Below are positions 18,435 through 25,969 of a DNA stretch of 57,566 bases, piece after piece. A program made the translations under genes and the position numbers. Under the pieces are notes generated by a model. The model ran no database searches. It saw only the letters and a program-made list of their open reading frames with translations, and had not been told where the DNA came from. Every line of letters begins with the position of its first letter. Positions within the stretch are counted from its first letter, which is position 1. The stretch lies in the NCBI GenBank assembly GCA_030625885.1, contig DAOUPZ010000024.1:1-57566 (forward strand). Direction: 5' to 3'. This DNA comes from Clostridia bacterium. Lineage in GTDB: Bacteria > Bacillota > DAOUPZ01.

Positions 18435-19394
18435 CTATGATTTAACGATATGATGTGGTGTTTGACCTGTAAGAGCAAGACGAACATTTTCTGCAGCGCT
18501 TCGTGTCATTTCTTTCACTGAATCCTCTGAATAAAAAGCAACATGTGGGGTTATAATCACATTATCCAAAGTCAATATCTTATGATTCCAATTTGGAGGC
18601 TCAGGATCAAAAACATCCAAACCGGCGCCGGCTATACGACCTTCTTTTAGAGTTTCGTAAAGCGCATCCGTATCAACAATTCTCCCCCGTGCTGTGTTAA
18701 TGAAATATGCATGCGGTTTCATTTTCGAAAAATATTCTCTTCCAATCATTCGATGTGTCTCTGTCGTAAGCGGTAAATGAACAGAAACGATATCCGATTT
18801 TGCAAACACCTCATCCAAAGATGTAAAGTTGACCGAAAAATCCTTCTGCTCAAATTTCTGTATGTATTTATCATACGCTAAAAAATCAAATCCAAAAGAA
18901 GCCATTCGCTGACAAATCGTCTGCGCTATTTTCCCAAACCCAACAAATCCTACTGTAAGTCCCTTCATTCTATAAATCGGTTTATCAAACATGACCTTCC
19001 ATTCTTTATCTTTTACGATCTGGTTATAATCCAGCATCCTACGCACAAGCATAAACATTAATCCAATCGTATATTCTGCAACTTCGTGAAGACAGTAATC
19101 CGGCACATGAGATACAATAATTCCTTTGTCATTTAAAGCTTTAAGGTTAATATTATCAATACCAATATTATAAGAAGATACGATCTTGCATTGCTTCAGA
19201 TGGGCAGCAACTTTTTCACTGATGGGTGCATAATCTGTAATAATTGCATCTGCATCCCGTGCAACAGTAATAACTTCTTCTTCAGTTTCACACTGATATG
19301 ATTCTACTGTTGCGATGCCATTTAAAACTGATTTTTCCATTTCAGTTGTTTCCAGATCATGATCCGTAATAACAACCTTAAATTTTTTACCCAT
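18435..19394 (-). CDS. D-isomer-specific 2-hydroxyacid dehydrogenase
   Basis: 319 residues from the ATG at 19394, preceded by GGGAGGGG. Rossmann NAD-binding segment LTVGFVGFGKIAQTICQRM and the catalytic triad of the family: Arg in NTARGRIVD, Glu in FDPEPPN and His in TPHVAFYSEDS. Reduces 2-oxoacids to D-2-hydroxyacids (or the reverse). The exact substrate cannot be told; the lack of a C-terminal ACT domain argues against a classic long SerA. Stand-alone gene with its own terminator. Confidence 0.92.
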   Translation of the reverse strand: MGKKFKVVITDHDLETTEMEKSVLNGIATVESYQCETEEEVITVARDADAIITDYAPISEKVAAHLKQCKIVSSYNIGIDNINLKALNDKGIIVSHVPDYCLHEVAEYTIGLMFMLVRRMLDYNQIVKDKEWKVMFDKPIYRMKGLTVGFVGFGKIAQTICQRMASFGFDFLAYDKYIQKFEQKDFSVNFTSLDEVFAKSDIVSVHLPLTTETHRMIGREYFSKMKPHAYFINTARGRIVDTDALYETLKEGRIAGAGLDVFDPEPPNWNHKILTLDNVIITPHVAFYSEDSVKEMTRSAAENVRLALTGQTPHHIVKS

Positions 19395-19659
19395 AAACGC
19401 CCCTCCCATATATTAGATCATTATCCTTTCATTATTTAATATAACCCTTTTTATTTATGCTAAACACTTCATATACCCTAACTTATTATTAATTATTTTA
19501 TGCAATGACAAATGACTTAATACGATAACTCATCCTTTCCTGATTAAAAATAAACCTGCATGCTATGTTATAAACAAGATCATGCAGATATACTTATACA
19601 ATATTAATTTTTCTATATCTCTAAGTATTAAACGTTTGGAATGTTTTCATTCGCCCATT

Positions 19660-20376
19660 TCAGCACAGATTTTCAGAAATAATATTTCGTACGTTCTCTG
19701 CTAACGCTTTTGTATCTTTGTCTAAACCTTGCTCCATCTTTATTGCAGGGGAAATAACGACTTCCACCTCAGCAGGCTTGATAATAAAGCTTCCCTTTTT
19801 CATAATTTGGTTTGAACCCTTTATTGTCACAGGAACAATACATACGCCGGACTTGGTAGCAAGCTTGAACGCGCCGGGTTTAAATACCCCTAATGTCCCA
19901 TCCTTACTTCTAGTCCCTTCAGGAAATATCACGAGGGAATAACCCTCTTTCAATATTTTGGCTCCATGATTAATTGCTTTTATTGATTCTCTCGGATTAT
20001 CCCTATCCATAAATATGCAGTTCATGTATTTCATCCATGTACCAATAATCGGAAATTTTCGCAGTTCATTTTTCGCAACAAACGCTTTAGGCTTTTTTAT
20101 AAAACCCAGCAATATTGGAATATCAAAATTACCCTGATGATTGCTGACAAAAAGCACTGCCTCATCTTCAGGTATATGTTCTTCTCCTGTAACCTCCACC
20201 TTACACCCACTTAATGAAACGAGTGATCTTGCCCATCCTTTTGCCTTGTTACTAACAAGCGCATCGCGTTCAACAATATTGCCTGCTTTGTCCAGTGCTT
20301 TGATTCTACACAAAGATGGTTGTAAAGTAAATAAATGCCACCAAAAATAAATAAACCACACGATTGTTCTAACCAT
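19660..20376 (-). CDS. plsC: 1-acyl-sn-glycerol-3-phosphate acyltransferase (PlsC family)
   Basis: 238 residues. Acyltransferase block I NHQGNFDIP (HxxxxD catalytic), block II region FMDRDNPRESI, block III FPEGTRSKDG and block IV VPVTIKG. N-terminal hydrophobic segment (VRTIVWFIYFWWHLFTL) anchors it to the membrane. Makes phosphatidic acid from lysophosphatidic acid. Monocistronic; no recognisable partner nearby. Confidence 0.93.
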   Translation of the reverse strand: MVRTIVWFIYFWWHLFTLQPSLCRIKALDKAGNIVERDALVSNKAKGWARSLVSLSGCKVEVTGEEHIPEDEAVLFVSNHQGNFDIPILLGFIKKPKAFVAKNELRKFPIIGTWMKYMNCIFMDRDNPRESIKAINHGAKILKEGYSLVIFPEGTRSKDGTLGVFKPGAFKLATKSGVCIVPVTIKGSNQIMKKGSFIIKPAEVEVVISPAIKMEQGLDKDTKALAENVRNIISENLC

Positions 20377-20505
20377 AAAATCACTCCTATTTTAAATTAA
20401 ATTTTTCAATACCACCGGGCTTCTCCCCCAACTATAGAAACATTCTATCAAATAATGCTTCAAAATAAAAGCAATAAACTTCCCTTCCCTCTCTAAGGAT
20501 AAATA

Positions 20506-20534
20506 TTGAACACTTTGCAGTTTGTGGTTATACT
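20506..20534 (+). promoter_or_regulatory. Probable promoter of the DUF2164 gene
   Basis: TTGAAC (20506-20511), 17-nt spacer, TATACT (20529-20534); ~50 nt before the ATG. Confidence 0.5.
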
Positions 20535-20582
20535 GTATGTATGTATATTTAATACAAGCCATAAATATGGAGGAAATATGCT

Positions 20583-20819
20583 ATGCAAACCATTAACTTT
20601 TCAAAAGAGTTGAAAAAACAAATGATTGACGACATCAAAAAATATTTTTTAGAAGAAAGAGATGAAGAAATTGGTGATTTAGCTGCCGGACTATTTTTAG
20701 ACTTTATAACGAGAAAAATGGGGTCTGCATTTTACAATCAAGCTATTCAAGACGCACATTTATTTATAAACGAAAAGTTAGACGATTTGTATGCACTCGA
20801 AAAACATCCGTCGCTTTAA
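20583..20819 (+). CDS. DUF2164 family protein
   Basis: 78 residues. Matches the DUF2164 pattern: FSKELKKQMIDDIKKYFLEERDEEIGDLAAGLFLDFI and FYNQAIQDAHLFINEKLDDL. Small, helical, cytosolic; function unknown. Ribosome site GGAGGAAATATGCT. Followed 120 nt later by the kdd-like gene in the same direction. Confidence 0.88.
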   Translation: MQTINFSKELKKQMIDDIKKYFLEERDEEIGDLAAGLFLDFITRKMGSAFYNQAIQDAHLFINEKLDDLYALEKHPSL

Positions 20820-20939
20820 CTTGATCATAATTAAAGTTATTTTCTTATAAAACGATTGCAGAAGTTTACGCTATTGCAAAAATAGTATTTATTTCTAGGA
20901 TTTAAGAAAAAACCAAAATCAGCTTAGGAGTTGACCTTT

Positions 20940-21974
20940 ATGCAAAAAGGGAATAAATATGGTTTACACCGGGTTATTGAACCCCCTGGAACTTTACCTC
21001 AACCTGCCTGGAAGGTTGATAATACGCCCGTTATTTATGATAACGAAATTCTCATTGATGTCAATGTATTAAATATTACTGCTTCCGCTTTTACCAGAAT
21101 TGAAAAGGAAGCTGGTAAAGACGAGGAAAAAATTAAACAAATCATTTTAGACATTATCAGCGAACGCGGAAAATTCAACGACCCCGTAACCGGCTCTGGC
21201 GGAATTTTAATCGGTGAAGTAGCCCAAATCGGTTCTGCTTTACAGGGAAAGATAGATTTAGCCGTAGGTGAGGCCATTGCAACCCTGGTTTCTTTATCAG
21301 TAACACCACTCTATGTCGAAGAGATTACAGGCATCGATGTAAGTAAAGATCAAGTCTATGTAAAAGGAAAAGCAATCCTTTTCGAAAGTGGTATTTATGC
21401 AAAATTGCCACATGATTTGCCGGAAGCATTATCCGTGGCCATGCTGGATGTAGCAGGCGCTCCGGCGTGGATGGCAAAAATTGCAAAAGCTGGTGATATT
21501 GTGGTTGTTATCGGTACCGGTAAAGCCGGCATGCTCTGTCTGCATGAAGCAAAAAAACGCGCGGGCATAACGGGCAAAGTAATTGCCATAGATTATTTAA
21601 AGGAACAATGTGACCTTGTCGCCTCACTGGGGCTGGCTGATATAGTCATTCAAGGTAATGCTACCAAACCGCTTGAGATACTGGAAAAGGTATCTTCAGT
21701 TACAAATGGCAGAATGGCAGACGTTACCTTTAATACGGTTGACGTTGAAAATACAGAGATGGCTACGATTCTTTCTACAAAGGAACATGGTACCATCTAT
21801 TTCTTCAGTATGTCTATTTCTTTTACCAAAGCTGCCTTAGGTGCAGAAAGCATCGGCAAGGTAGTGAACATGCTGGTTGGTACCGGTTATACAGAAGGCC
21901 ATGCGGATATCACTTTGCAAATTTTACGGGAAAATCCAAGCCTTTATAATTACTTTACAAAACTGTATCAATAA
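20940..21974 (+). CDS. kdd: L-erythro-3,5-diaminohexanoate dehydrogenase-like protein
   Basis: 344 residues from the ATG at 20940 (TAGGAG nine bases upstream). Opening KGNKYGLHRVIEPPGTLPQPAWKVDN and segments SGGILIGEVAQIGSAL and VVVIGTGKAGMLCLHEAKK (NAD-binding fold) are characteristic of Kdd, which oxidatively deaminates 3,5-diaminohexanoate to 5-amino-3-oxohexanoate in anaerobic lysine fermentation. The other pathway genes (kamA, kamDE, kce, kal) are not in this window, so the assignment is by family and the pathway context is missing. A REP-like palindrome follows at 22002. Confidence 0.85.
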   Translation: MQKGNKYGLHRVIEPPGTLPQPAWKVDNTPVIYDNEILIDVNVLNITASAFTRIEKEAGKDEEKIKQIILDIISERGKFNDPVTGSGGILIGEVAQIGSALQGKIDLAVGEAIATLVSLSVTPLYVEEITGIDVSKDQVYVKGKAILFESGIYAKLPHDLPEALSVAMLDVAGAPAWMAKIAKAGDIVVVIGTGKAGMLCLHEAKKRAGITGKVIAIDYLKEQCDLVASLGLADIVIQGNATKPLEILEKVSSVTNGRMADVTFNTVDVENTEMATILSTKEHGTIYFFSMSISFTKAALGAESIGKVVNMLVGTGYTEGHADITLQILRENPSLYNYFTKLYQ

Positions 21975-22001
21975 GTTTTCCATAAAACTCATTTTAAAAT
22001 C

Positions 22002-22049
22002 TCGGGGACATTCCACGAAGTACGAATGGTGTGTCCCCATGTTGCAAGA
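22002..22049 (+). repeat. REP-like palindromic element, copy 1
   Basis: 48-bp imperfect palindrome beginning TCGGGGACATTCC and ending GGTGTGTCCCC followed by ATGTTGCAAGA. It differs from the inverted copy at 23738-23785 at only 3 positions. Lies 28 nt after the kdd stop and could also act as its transcript end. Confidence 0.85.
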
Positions 22050-22111
22050 GCATTTCTAAATGTAAAATCATTATTGAAAAGCATATAGCTGTTTAATATA
22101 AGGAGCACAAT

Positions 22112-22324
22112 ATGAATAATTTAAAGCTATTAAAATCAATAAAAAGTTATCTATTTGCGTTATCCTTTATATTTTGTTTTATTGGATGTTTTTTATATCT
22201 CAATAATAAAAGTCCACATTTACCATTCATTCTTCAGTTGACTTGCTTATTGATCTATTATCCTCTAGAACTTTACTACCATATTAACTATCGCAAAAAG
22301 CATTATGAAAACAAAGAAAAATAG
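22112..22324 (+). CDS. Small two-helix membrane protein of unknown function
   Basis: 70 residues; two transmembrane segments (about 12-28 and 39-55) and a charged lysine-rich tail (YRKKHYENKEK). Good ribosome site AAGGAG at 6 nt. No family recognised. Orphan gene between the inverted REP-like copies, so likely accessory content. Confidence 0.6.
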   Translation: MNNLKLLKSIKSYLFALSFIFCFIGCFLYLNNKSPHLPFILQLTCLLIYYPLELYYHINYRKKHYENKEK

Positions 22325-22347
22325 CAAGAGCCTAAAACCCTTGCTAT
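22321..22347 (-). terminator. Hairpin, probable minus-strand terminator
   Basis: Stem ATAGCAAG / CTTGCTAT with an 11-nt loop; T-tract TTTTTCTTTG on the minus strand. Near-identical to the terminator after tRNA-Ala (27712-27745). Its upstream minus-strand partner would be the 31-codon ORF at 22444. Confidence 0.5.
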
Positions 22348-22443
22348 CACTACATCAGTTGCACTCAAAATGAAAACAAAATAGTTTCTTGCATTGTATA
22401 TGCAATCCTCGGATTCATTCATTCTCTCTTTCAAATGCCCTTT

Positions 22444-22539
22444 CTAAGCCCGCTGGTTCCCCGTATCCTTAATACCCGTCGCCTGCGCTTCCCGCTCTCT
22501 TTCAAAGACCACCGTCTTTTTTTTGGTTTGCATTTTCAT
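22444..22539 (-). CDS. Possible 31-aa mini-protein
   Basis: Begins at the ATG at 22539; translation starts MKMQTKKKTVVFERERE and ends GIKDTGNQRA. A strong AAAGGAGG lies upstream but is better spaced for an ATG starting a 3-codon ORF (22545-22547) whose stop overlaps this start as ATGA, suggesting coupled initiation. A minus-strand terminator (22321-22347) follows. The region is more GC-rich than its surroundings. Highly charged, reminiscent of small spore proteins, but no family recognised. Confidence 0.4.
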   Translation of the reverse strand: MKMQTKKKTVVFEREREAQATGIKDTGNQRA

Positions 22540-22814
22540 ATACCCATTAGTTATTCCTCCTTTGAAATATATACGCAAGTTATTTGATTGACAGAAGCAG
22601 CCCCGGTATTAACATAAGCATCACCCGAGCTTATATGGGGATATCTTAAATGTGTCATGGTCTATATTATGATATATAATACAAATTTGTTACTTTTTTC
22701 CTAATGATGCCTTTCTCTAATAATAACAAACAAAAAAATATTTAGTAATATCTGTTGATTAAGTTAAATAGTAGTCTTAAAATAGTTATATACTTCATAA
22801 GAGAGGGTCGGATT

Positions 22815-22991
22815 ATGGATAAAAATAAAACGGGTAACACATTACAAAACATAGGTATCATATACAATTTTGCAAACATAATTATCTCTTACTTCATTCC
22901 TTTTGGAATCTTTAATGTTAAAAACCTTCATTTTACAATACTACCTGGCGTTTTAATTCTAGTCGTTGGTACTTTAATGAGGGAAAAATAA
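22815..22991 (+). CDS. Small membrane protein of unknown function
   Basis: 58 residues from the ATG at 22815, behind GAGAGGG. Two hydrophobic stretches (IGIIYNFANIIISYFIPFGI and FTILPGVLILVVGTLM). No family recognised; orphan gene in the accessory region. Confidence 0.45.
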   Translation: MDKNKTGNTLQNIGIIYNFANIIISYFIPFGIFNVKNLHFTILPGVLILVVGTLMREK

Positions 22992-23094
22992 ACTGATTTA
23001 TTTGAAGGGTAACTATAATAAAAAAGAAACTAGTTGGAGCTAAAATGTCCTTGACATAGGGTAAATTTTAACTTAAGTATAGCTTTTTAGCATT

Positions 23095-23266
23095 TCATAT
23101 TTTCCGGGCAAACCAGTATTTGCGCGATAAAGACATTTTCATGAAAAAATCCAGAAAAATATTAAGTATTCGTGCAATCACCTTCTCAGACTCAATTTCA
23201 GGTGAATTAAAGGCATATAAAAAGACTCAAACAAAAAAGGCCTGCCGTATTTGACAAGTCTAAAAT
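23095..23266 (-). pseudogene. Probable 3' remnant of a transposase-like gene
   Basis: The minus strand encodes an uninterrupted C-terminal-like stretch, VIARILNIFLDFFMKMSL then SRKYWFARKI and stop, with a frame change near 23224 continuing into VKYGRPFLFESFYMPL. No start codon. The sequence after the stop (23041-23094) is AT-rich and could be an element end. The composition suggests an insertion-sequence transposase end, but I cannot name the family. Confidence 0.3.
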
Positions 23267-23355
23267 TCAAAAAAATATACGATTACTAATCTCACTACAT
23301 TTCACCTTCTAAAATAATATCTATTTGAATAACAATCAAATATGGAGGTGAATAT

Positions 23356-23715
23356 GTGAATTATTTATTGTTTATTTTATTCACATTGTTATTTACATTA
23401 GGAACTGTAAATTATTTTCATTTAGATAAAAATTATTGGTTAATACTTTGTGTATTTTTACCTTGTTATAGCGGCTATAAGGTAGTTATAAAAAATAGCG
23501 ATCTTTTAGTTGATAATTTTGGAGATAATATACTCCATCTAGTTGATAATGTACACAATCTAGTTAATCATATACTCAATCAAATTAATAATATATTAAA
23601 AGGAATAACATCTTGTTTGATAAATTATAAGTTAACACTACTTATTCTTATCATAATTTTTGCAATCTTATTACTAAGTAATGGTTTATTATCTTGGTAT
23701 AAAAATCGTATATAA
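23356..23715 (+). CDS. Membrane protein with an amphipathic LVDN-repeat region, unknown function
   Basis: 119 residues from a GTG at 23356 just after TGGAGGTGAATAT (the ATG three bases earlier is followed directly by TGA). N-terminal two-segment hydrophobic region (1-20, 27-40), central repeat-like part NFGDNILHLVDNVHNLVNHI with leucine/asparagine spacing, and a C-terminal transmembrane helix (LTLLILIIIFAILLL). Possibly a pore-forming or toxin-like peptide, but that is speculation. The second REP-like copy follows 23 nt downstream. Confidence 0.5.
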   Translation: MNYLLFILFTLLFTLGTVNYFHLDKNYWLILCVFLPCYSGYKVVIKNSDLLVDNFGDNILHLVDNVHNLVNHILNQINNILKGITSCLINYKLTLLILIIIFAILLLSNGLLSWYKNRI

Positions 23716-23737
23716 AAATTTTAGCATTTAAGGTTGT

Positions 23738-23785
23738 TCTTGCAACATGGGGACACACCACTCGTACCTCATGGAATGTCCCCGA
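23738..23785 (-). repeat. REP-like palindromic element, copy 2 (inverted)
   Basis: Reverse complement of 22002-22049 with 3 differences in 48. Together the copies form terminal inverted repeats about 1.7 kb apart. Confidence 0.85.
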
Positions 23786-23943
23786 TCTTGCCTTCGCTTT
23801 TCCTGCAAGCCAGCAATGTAAATTCTTTATTGCATTATATATAGTTATATTCTTTGTTACAGTTTCAGTATAAGATTAGTTTTCGTAAAAAGAAAATGTT
23901 AATCAGTTAATTATTTGATAATGATATAGGACGATTTTTGAGC

Positions 23944-23976
23944 ATCATAACCACCCCTAAGAGGGGTGGTTATGAT
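23944..23976. repeat. Perfect 15-bp-stem hairpin
   Basis: ATCATAACCACCCCT / AGGGGTGGTTATGAT around a 3-nt AAG loop, followed by TTATTATAT. No gene ends directly before it on the plus strand; on the minus strand it follows the broken mini-gene at 24003 and may be its terminator or a mobile-element end hairpin. Confidence 0.7.
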
Positions 23977-24002
23977 TTATTATATGAGTATTTTTCACAG
24001 TA

Positions 24003-24112
24003 TCATAGATTTTGAAATTGTAGTTCGAGCTTCTGCAGCTCACGAAGGCGAACTTTTTCATTTGCTCGGTCTTTCATCTCTTTGATATTTGGATATAGTC
24101 ATCTTCTGTCAT
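24003..24112 (-). pseudogene. Frameshifted mini-gene (MTEDDY... / ...KVRLRELQKLELQFQNL)
   Basis: An ATG at 24112 with a well-spaced GAGGTG starts MTEDDYIQIS and stops early. Another frame continues NIKEMKDRANEKVRLRELQK to a stop at 24003, and a one-base shift near 24085-24095 would join them into a ~37-residue charged helix. Likely a degraded phage- or accessory-type small gene. Function unknown. Confidence 0.35.
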
Positions 24113-24174
24113 TGTTAACACCTCATGATAGTATTGGATATCTGTAGATGTTTTCCTGCTTATGGCATAAAAAC

Positions 24175-24200
24175 AAGGGCAGGAAATTAATCCTGCCCTT
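24175..24200 (-). terminator. Terminator after the frameshifted gene at 24217
   Basis: 10-bp stem AAGGGCAGGA / TCCTGCCCTT, 6-nt loop, followed by GTTTTTA on the minus strand. Confidence 0.7.
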
Positions 24201-24216
24201 TGCAATATTTTCAATA

Positions 24217-24488
24217 CTAATCATTATTGGCTTTTTCTTTAAACTTGTTATACCTCTTAATCTTTAACTCCTCCAATTCTTCTTCCTTTACATTATTTCT
24301 CAAATAACAATCAGCTATATTGATTAGGTTAGGTCTATCATCTCTGCATATTTGTGCTCTTGGTTATCATTGATAAGCATTGCTACTTCTTCCAAATGCT
24401 TTAATAATTGTTCTTGAATAAATACATTATCTTTCCATTTAGGTGATAATGAGACAACATCAAATAAAACAGAGTCCTTTTCATTCAT
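24217..24488 (-). pseudogene. Frameshifted small gene, unknown function
   Basis: The ATG at 24488 (AAAGG upstream) opens a 54-residue frame (MNEKDSVLFDVVSLSPKWKD ... EMIDLT) ending at 24324. A second frame overlaps it and continues RDDRPNLINIADCYLRNNVK then EEELEELKIKRYNKFKEK to a stop at 24217. Total length 272 nt is not a multiple of three, consistent with a single indel near 24335-24345. No slippery heptamer is evident at the junction, so decay is preferred over programmed frameshifting. Confidence 0.5.
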
Positions 24489-24544
24489 AGCAAACACAAC
24501 CTTTAATTTTTAAATAAATTATAGCATAAAAAAACAGGGCAGGA

Positions 24545-25384
24545 TCACTCCTGCACCTTCACAACATCTTCCCATTGCTCCCCAAATTCAGCTTTAAGCC
24601 TTTTAAGGCTTGCTTCAATTAATACTTTTATCTCTTCCTCGCTAATACACAACCCATGCTTTCCTGCCTCTGTCGCCAACCATTGAGCTGCTTGCTCGTA
24701 TTTTTGTGGTCCTTCAAAATCTCTGTAGAACTGCTGCACAAACTGTACTGCCAGCCTAGCCAATTCCTGCTTTGCTTCCAACTCTTTCTGAATTCCCTGC
24801 ATCTTCTCCACATCTAACACAAACCATTTAGTAGCTTTATCGTCTGGATTATGATCATCAGTAATTATCCCTTTCTCCTTAGCTTGTTTAATGATGTTTA
24901 ATTTCCATTGGTCAGGCATCTTTTTCTCTTCCTCCTTTTTGGCACTCCTGTAATGCTGAATGAATGCATCAGGCGTCTTCCAATTCCTAATTAGCGTTTT
25001 AACACTCTTTCCTACAACGTACTTTGGATCCTCAAAATGAGGGTAGTCAACAAAACTTTTAAAATCACCATCCCAGAAAAGGCCAAGACTTTTTCCCAAA
25101 GCCCCTACTTTTTTGTAAAGATCAATGCGGTTCCAATTCACTTTACCATCGACTTTAACAGCAATATCAAAGGCAACTCCCCAACAGTGGGGTGAATATG
25201 GGTATCTCGCATTTGTAACCTTTCTACCTGGCTTGGTCCGTCCTTCGGCATATAGATCTGTCTGCTCTTTTTTCGTCCGGAGCATTTGAGTAATAATGAT
25301 TTCTATGCCATTCTGCTTGCAAAGCTCAATTAGCTTACAGCATTTCTCTTCTATTTCTGGATGCAGTAGACTGATATCACGCAT
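24545..25384 (-). CDS. M15-family peptidoglycan peptidase (endolysin) with a Holin_LLH-like C-terminal region
   Basis: 279 residues. The N-terminal ~125 form a VanY/CwlK-type M15 peptidase: zinc motif YSPHCWGVAFD (His66, Asp73) and DYPHFE (His116), expected to cut L-Ala-D-Glu or D-Ala-D-Ala bonds. Residues ~158-192 (DQWKLNIIKQAKEKGIITDD) resemble a small wall-binding repeat. Residues ~203-271 (LARLAVQFVQQFYRDFEGPQ ... ISEEEIKVLIEASLKRLKAEF) resemble the cytoplasmic part of phage Holin_LLH proteins, without their membrane helix. Start has GGAGGTG. Directly follows the holin gene, ATG one base after its stop region. Only intact gene of the lysis cassette. Confidence 0.85.
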   Translation of the reverse strand: MRDISLLHPEIEEKCCKLIELCKQNGIEIIITQMLRTKKEQTDLYAEGRTKPGRKVTNARYPYSPHCWGVAFDIAVKVDGKVNWNRIDLYKKVGALGKSLGLFWDGDFKSFVDYPHFEDPKYVVGKSVKTLIRNWKTPDAFIQHYRSAKKEEEKKMPDQWKLNIIKQAKEKGIITDDHNPDDKATKWFVLDVEKMQGIQKELEAKQELARLAVQFVQQFYRDFEGPQKYEQAAQWLATEAGKHGLCISEEEIKVLIEASLKRLKAEFGEQWEDVVKVQE

Positions 25385-25611
25385 TATATTACACCTCCAA
25401 TATCATCAGTATTATTGTTCTTTCTACTTCTCACCCACCCAGTTCCAACCTTTTGGCCAGTTGCTCCTAATACTGCAGCAACTACAATATCAGCAAAATT
25501 AGTATCCATAGATCCATATCGCCAATACAGCACCAAACTACCAAGCCCCAGCATAATGGCCAGTATATCCACAACTGTTAGGCCATCGTCGTCATTCCAA
25601 AAAACTTTGAT
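25384..25611 (-). CDS. Holin-like small membrane protein; original start codon apparently lost
   Basis: The reading frame is open from the stop of the preceding gene. An AGGAGG at the end of the XhlA-like gene is well placed for a start at 25609-25611, but that codon is ATC, not ATG. From there 75 residues would be made (IKVFWNDDDGLTVVDILAIM...); a GTG at 25572 gives 62 residues (VDILAIMLGLGSLVLYWRYG). One N-terminal transmembrane helix, a second hydrophobic stretch FADIVVAAVLGATG and a basic tail. Lies between XhlA-like and endolysin genes as in Bacillota phages. Either weakly expressed from a non-canonical start or inactivated. Confidence 0.6.
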   Translation of the reverse strand: MKVFWNDDDGLTVVDILAIMLGLGSLVLYWRYGSMDTNFADIVVAAVLGATGQKVGTGWVRSRKNNNTDDIGGVI

Positions 25612-25612
25612 A

Positions 25613-25834
25613 CTACCTGCCTCCTAACTGCTGCACGTACCAAAACAAAAAGCCAATGACTGAACTTGAAAAAATATGTGTCATGGCTTTTATCCAACCT
25701 GCTAAATTATCTAATTTCGCGCATAGATTTTTCATTCTTTCTTCAAAAGTTGCATCCTTTGTTTATAGTCTTCCTATCCTTTTAGTGTGATCAGAAAGAA
25801 TAGTTATTACTTCTTCATGTCTCTCGCACGTCAT
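25613..25834 (-). pseudogene. XhlA-like phage lysis protein interrupted by an in-frame stop
   Basis: From an ATG at 25834 with AAGGAGGGG five bases upstream the frame reads MTCERHEEVITILSDHTKRI GRL, then TAA (25763-25765), then TKDATFEERMKNLCAKLDNL and a C-terminal transmembrane helix (HIFSSSVIGFLFWYV) to TAG at 25613. Total 73 codons plus stop, the size of haemolysin XhlA. XhlA-type proteins cooperate with holins in host lysis. The single nonsense codon replaces what would be one residue, so decay is recent. Confidence 0.7.
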
Positions 25835-25862
25835 TGTTTCCCCTCCTTTTGAGCATAAAAAA

Positions 25863-25881
25863 TAACGCCTATTGGGCGTTA
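25863..25881 (-). terminator. Hairpin with T-tract between the SLH gene and the lysis cassette
   Basis: Stem TAACGCC / GGCGTTA, 5-nt loop, followed by TTTTTTATG on the minus strand. Confidence 0.65.
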
Positions 25882-25915
25882 GCTTTCTTACCTAAGTTCT
25901 ACACATTTATATCTT

Positions 25916-25958
25916 CCAATAAAATCCCCCCATTCTATCAATGGAGGAATTTTATTGG
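25916..25958 (-). terminator. Long hairpin after the SLH-protein gene
   Basis: ~19-bp imperfect stem starting CCAATAAAAT and closing ATTTTATTGG, 12 nt past the SLH stop. Probably the first of two tandem terminators. Confidence 0.55.
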
Positions 25959-25969
25959 TTTAAATCATA

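Noticed and set aside
23944-23976. Replication origin or attachment site
   Set aside because: A lone perfect hairpin without DnaA boxes, iterons or a duplicated flank; a terminator or mobile-element hairpin is simpler.
24324-24345. Programmed frameshift as in phage tail chaperones
   Set aside because: No slippery heptamer or downstream structure is visible, and a neighbouring gene shows the same kind of damage.
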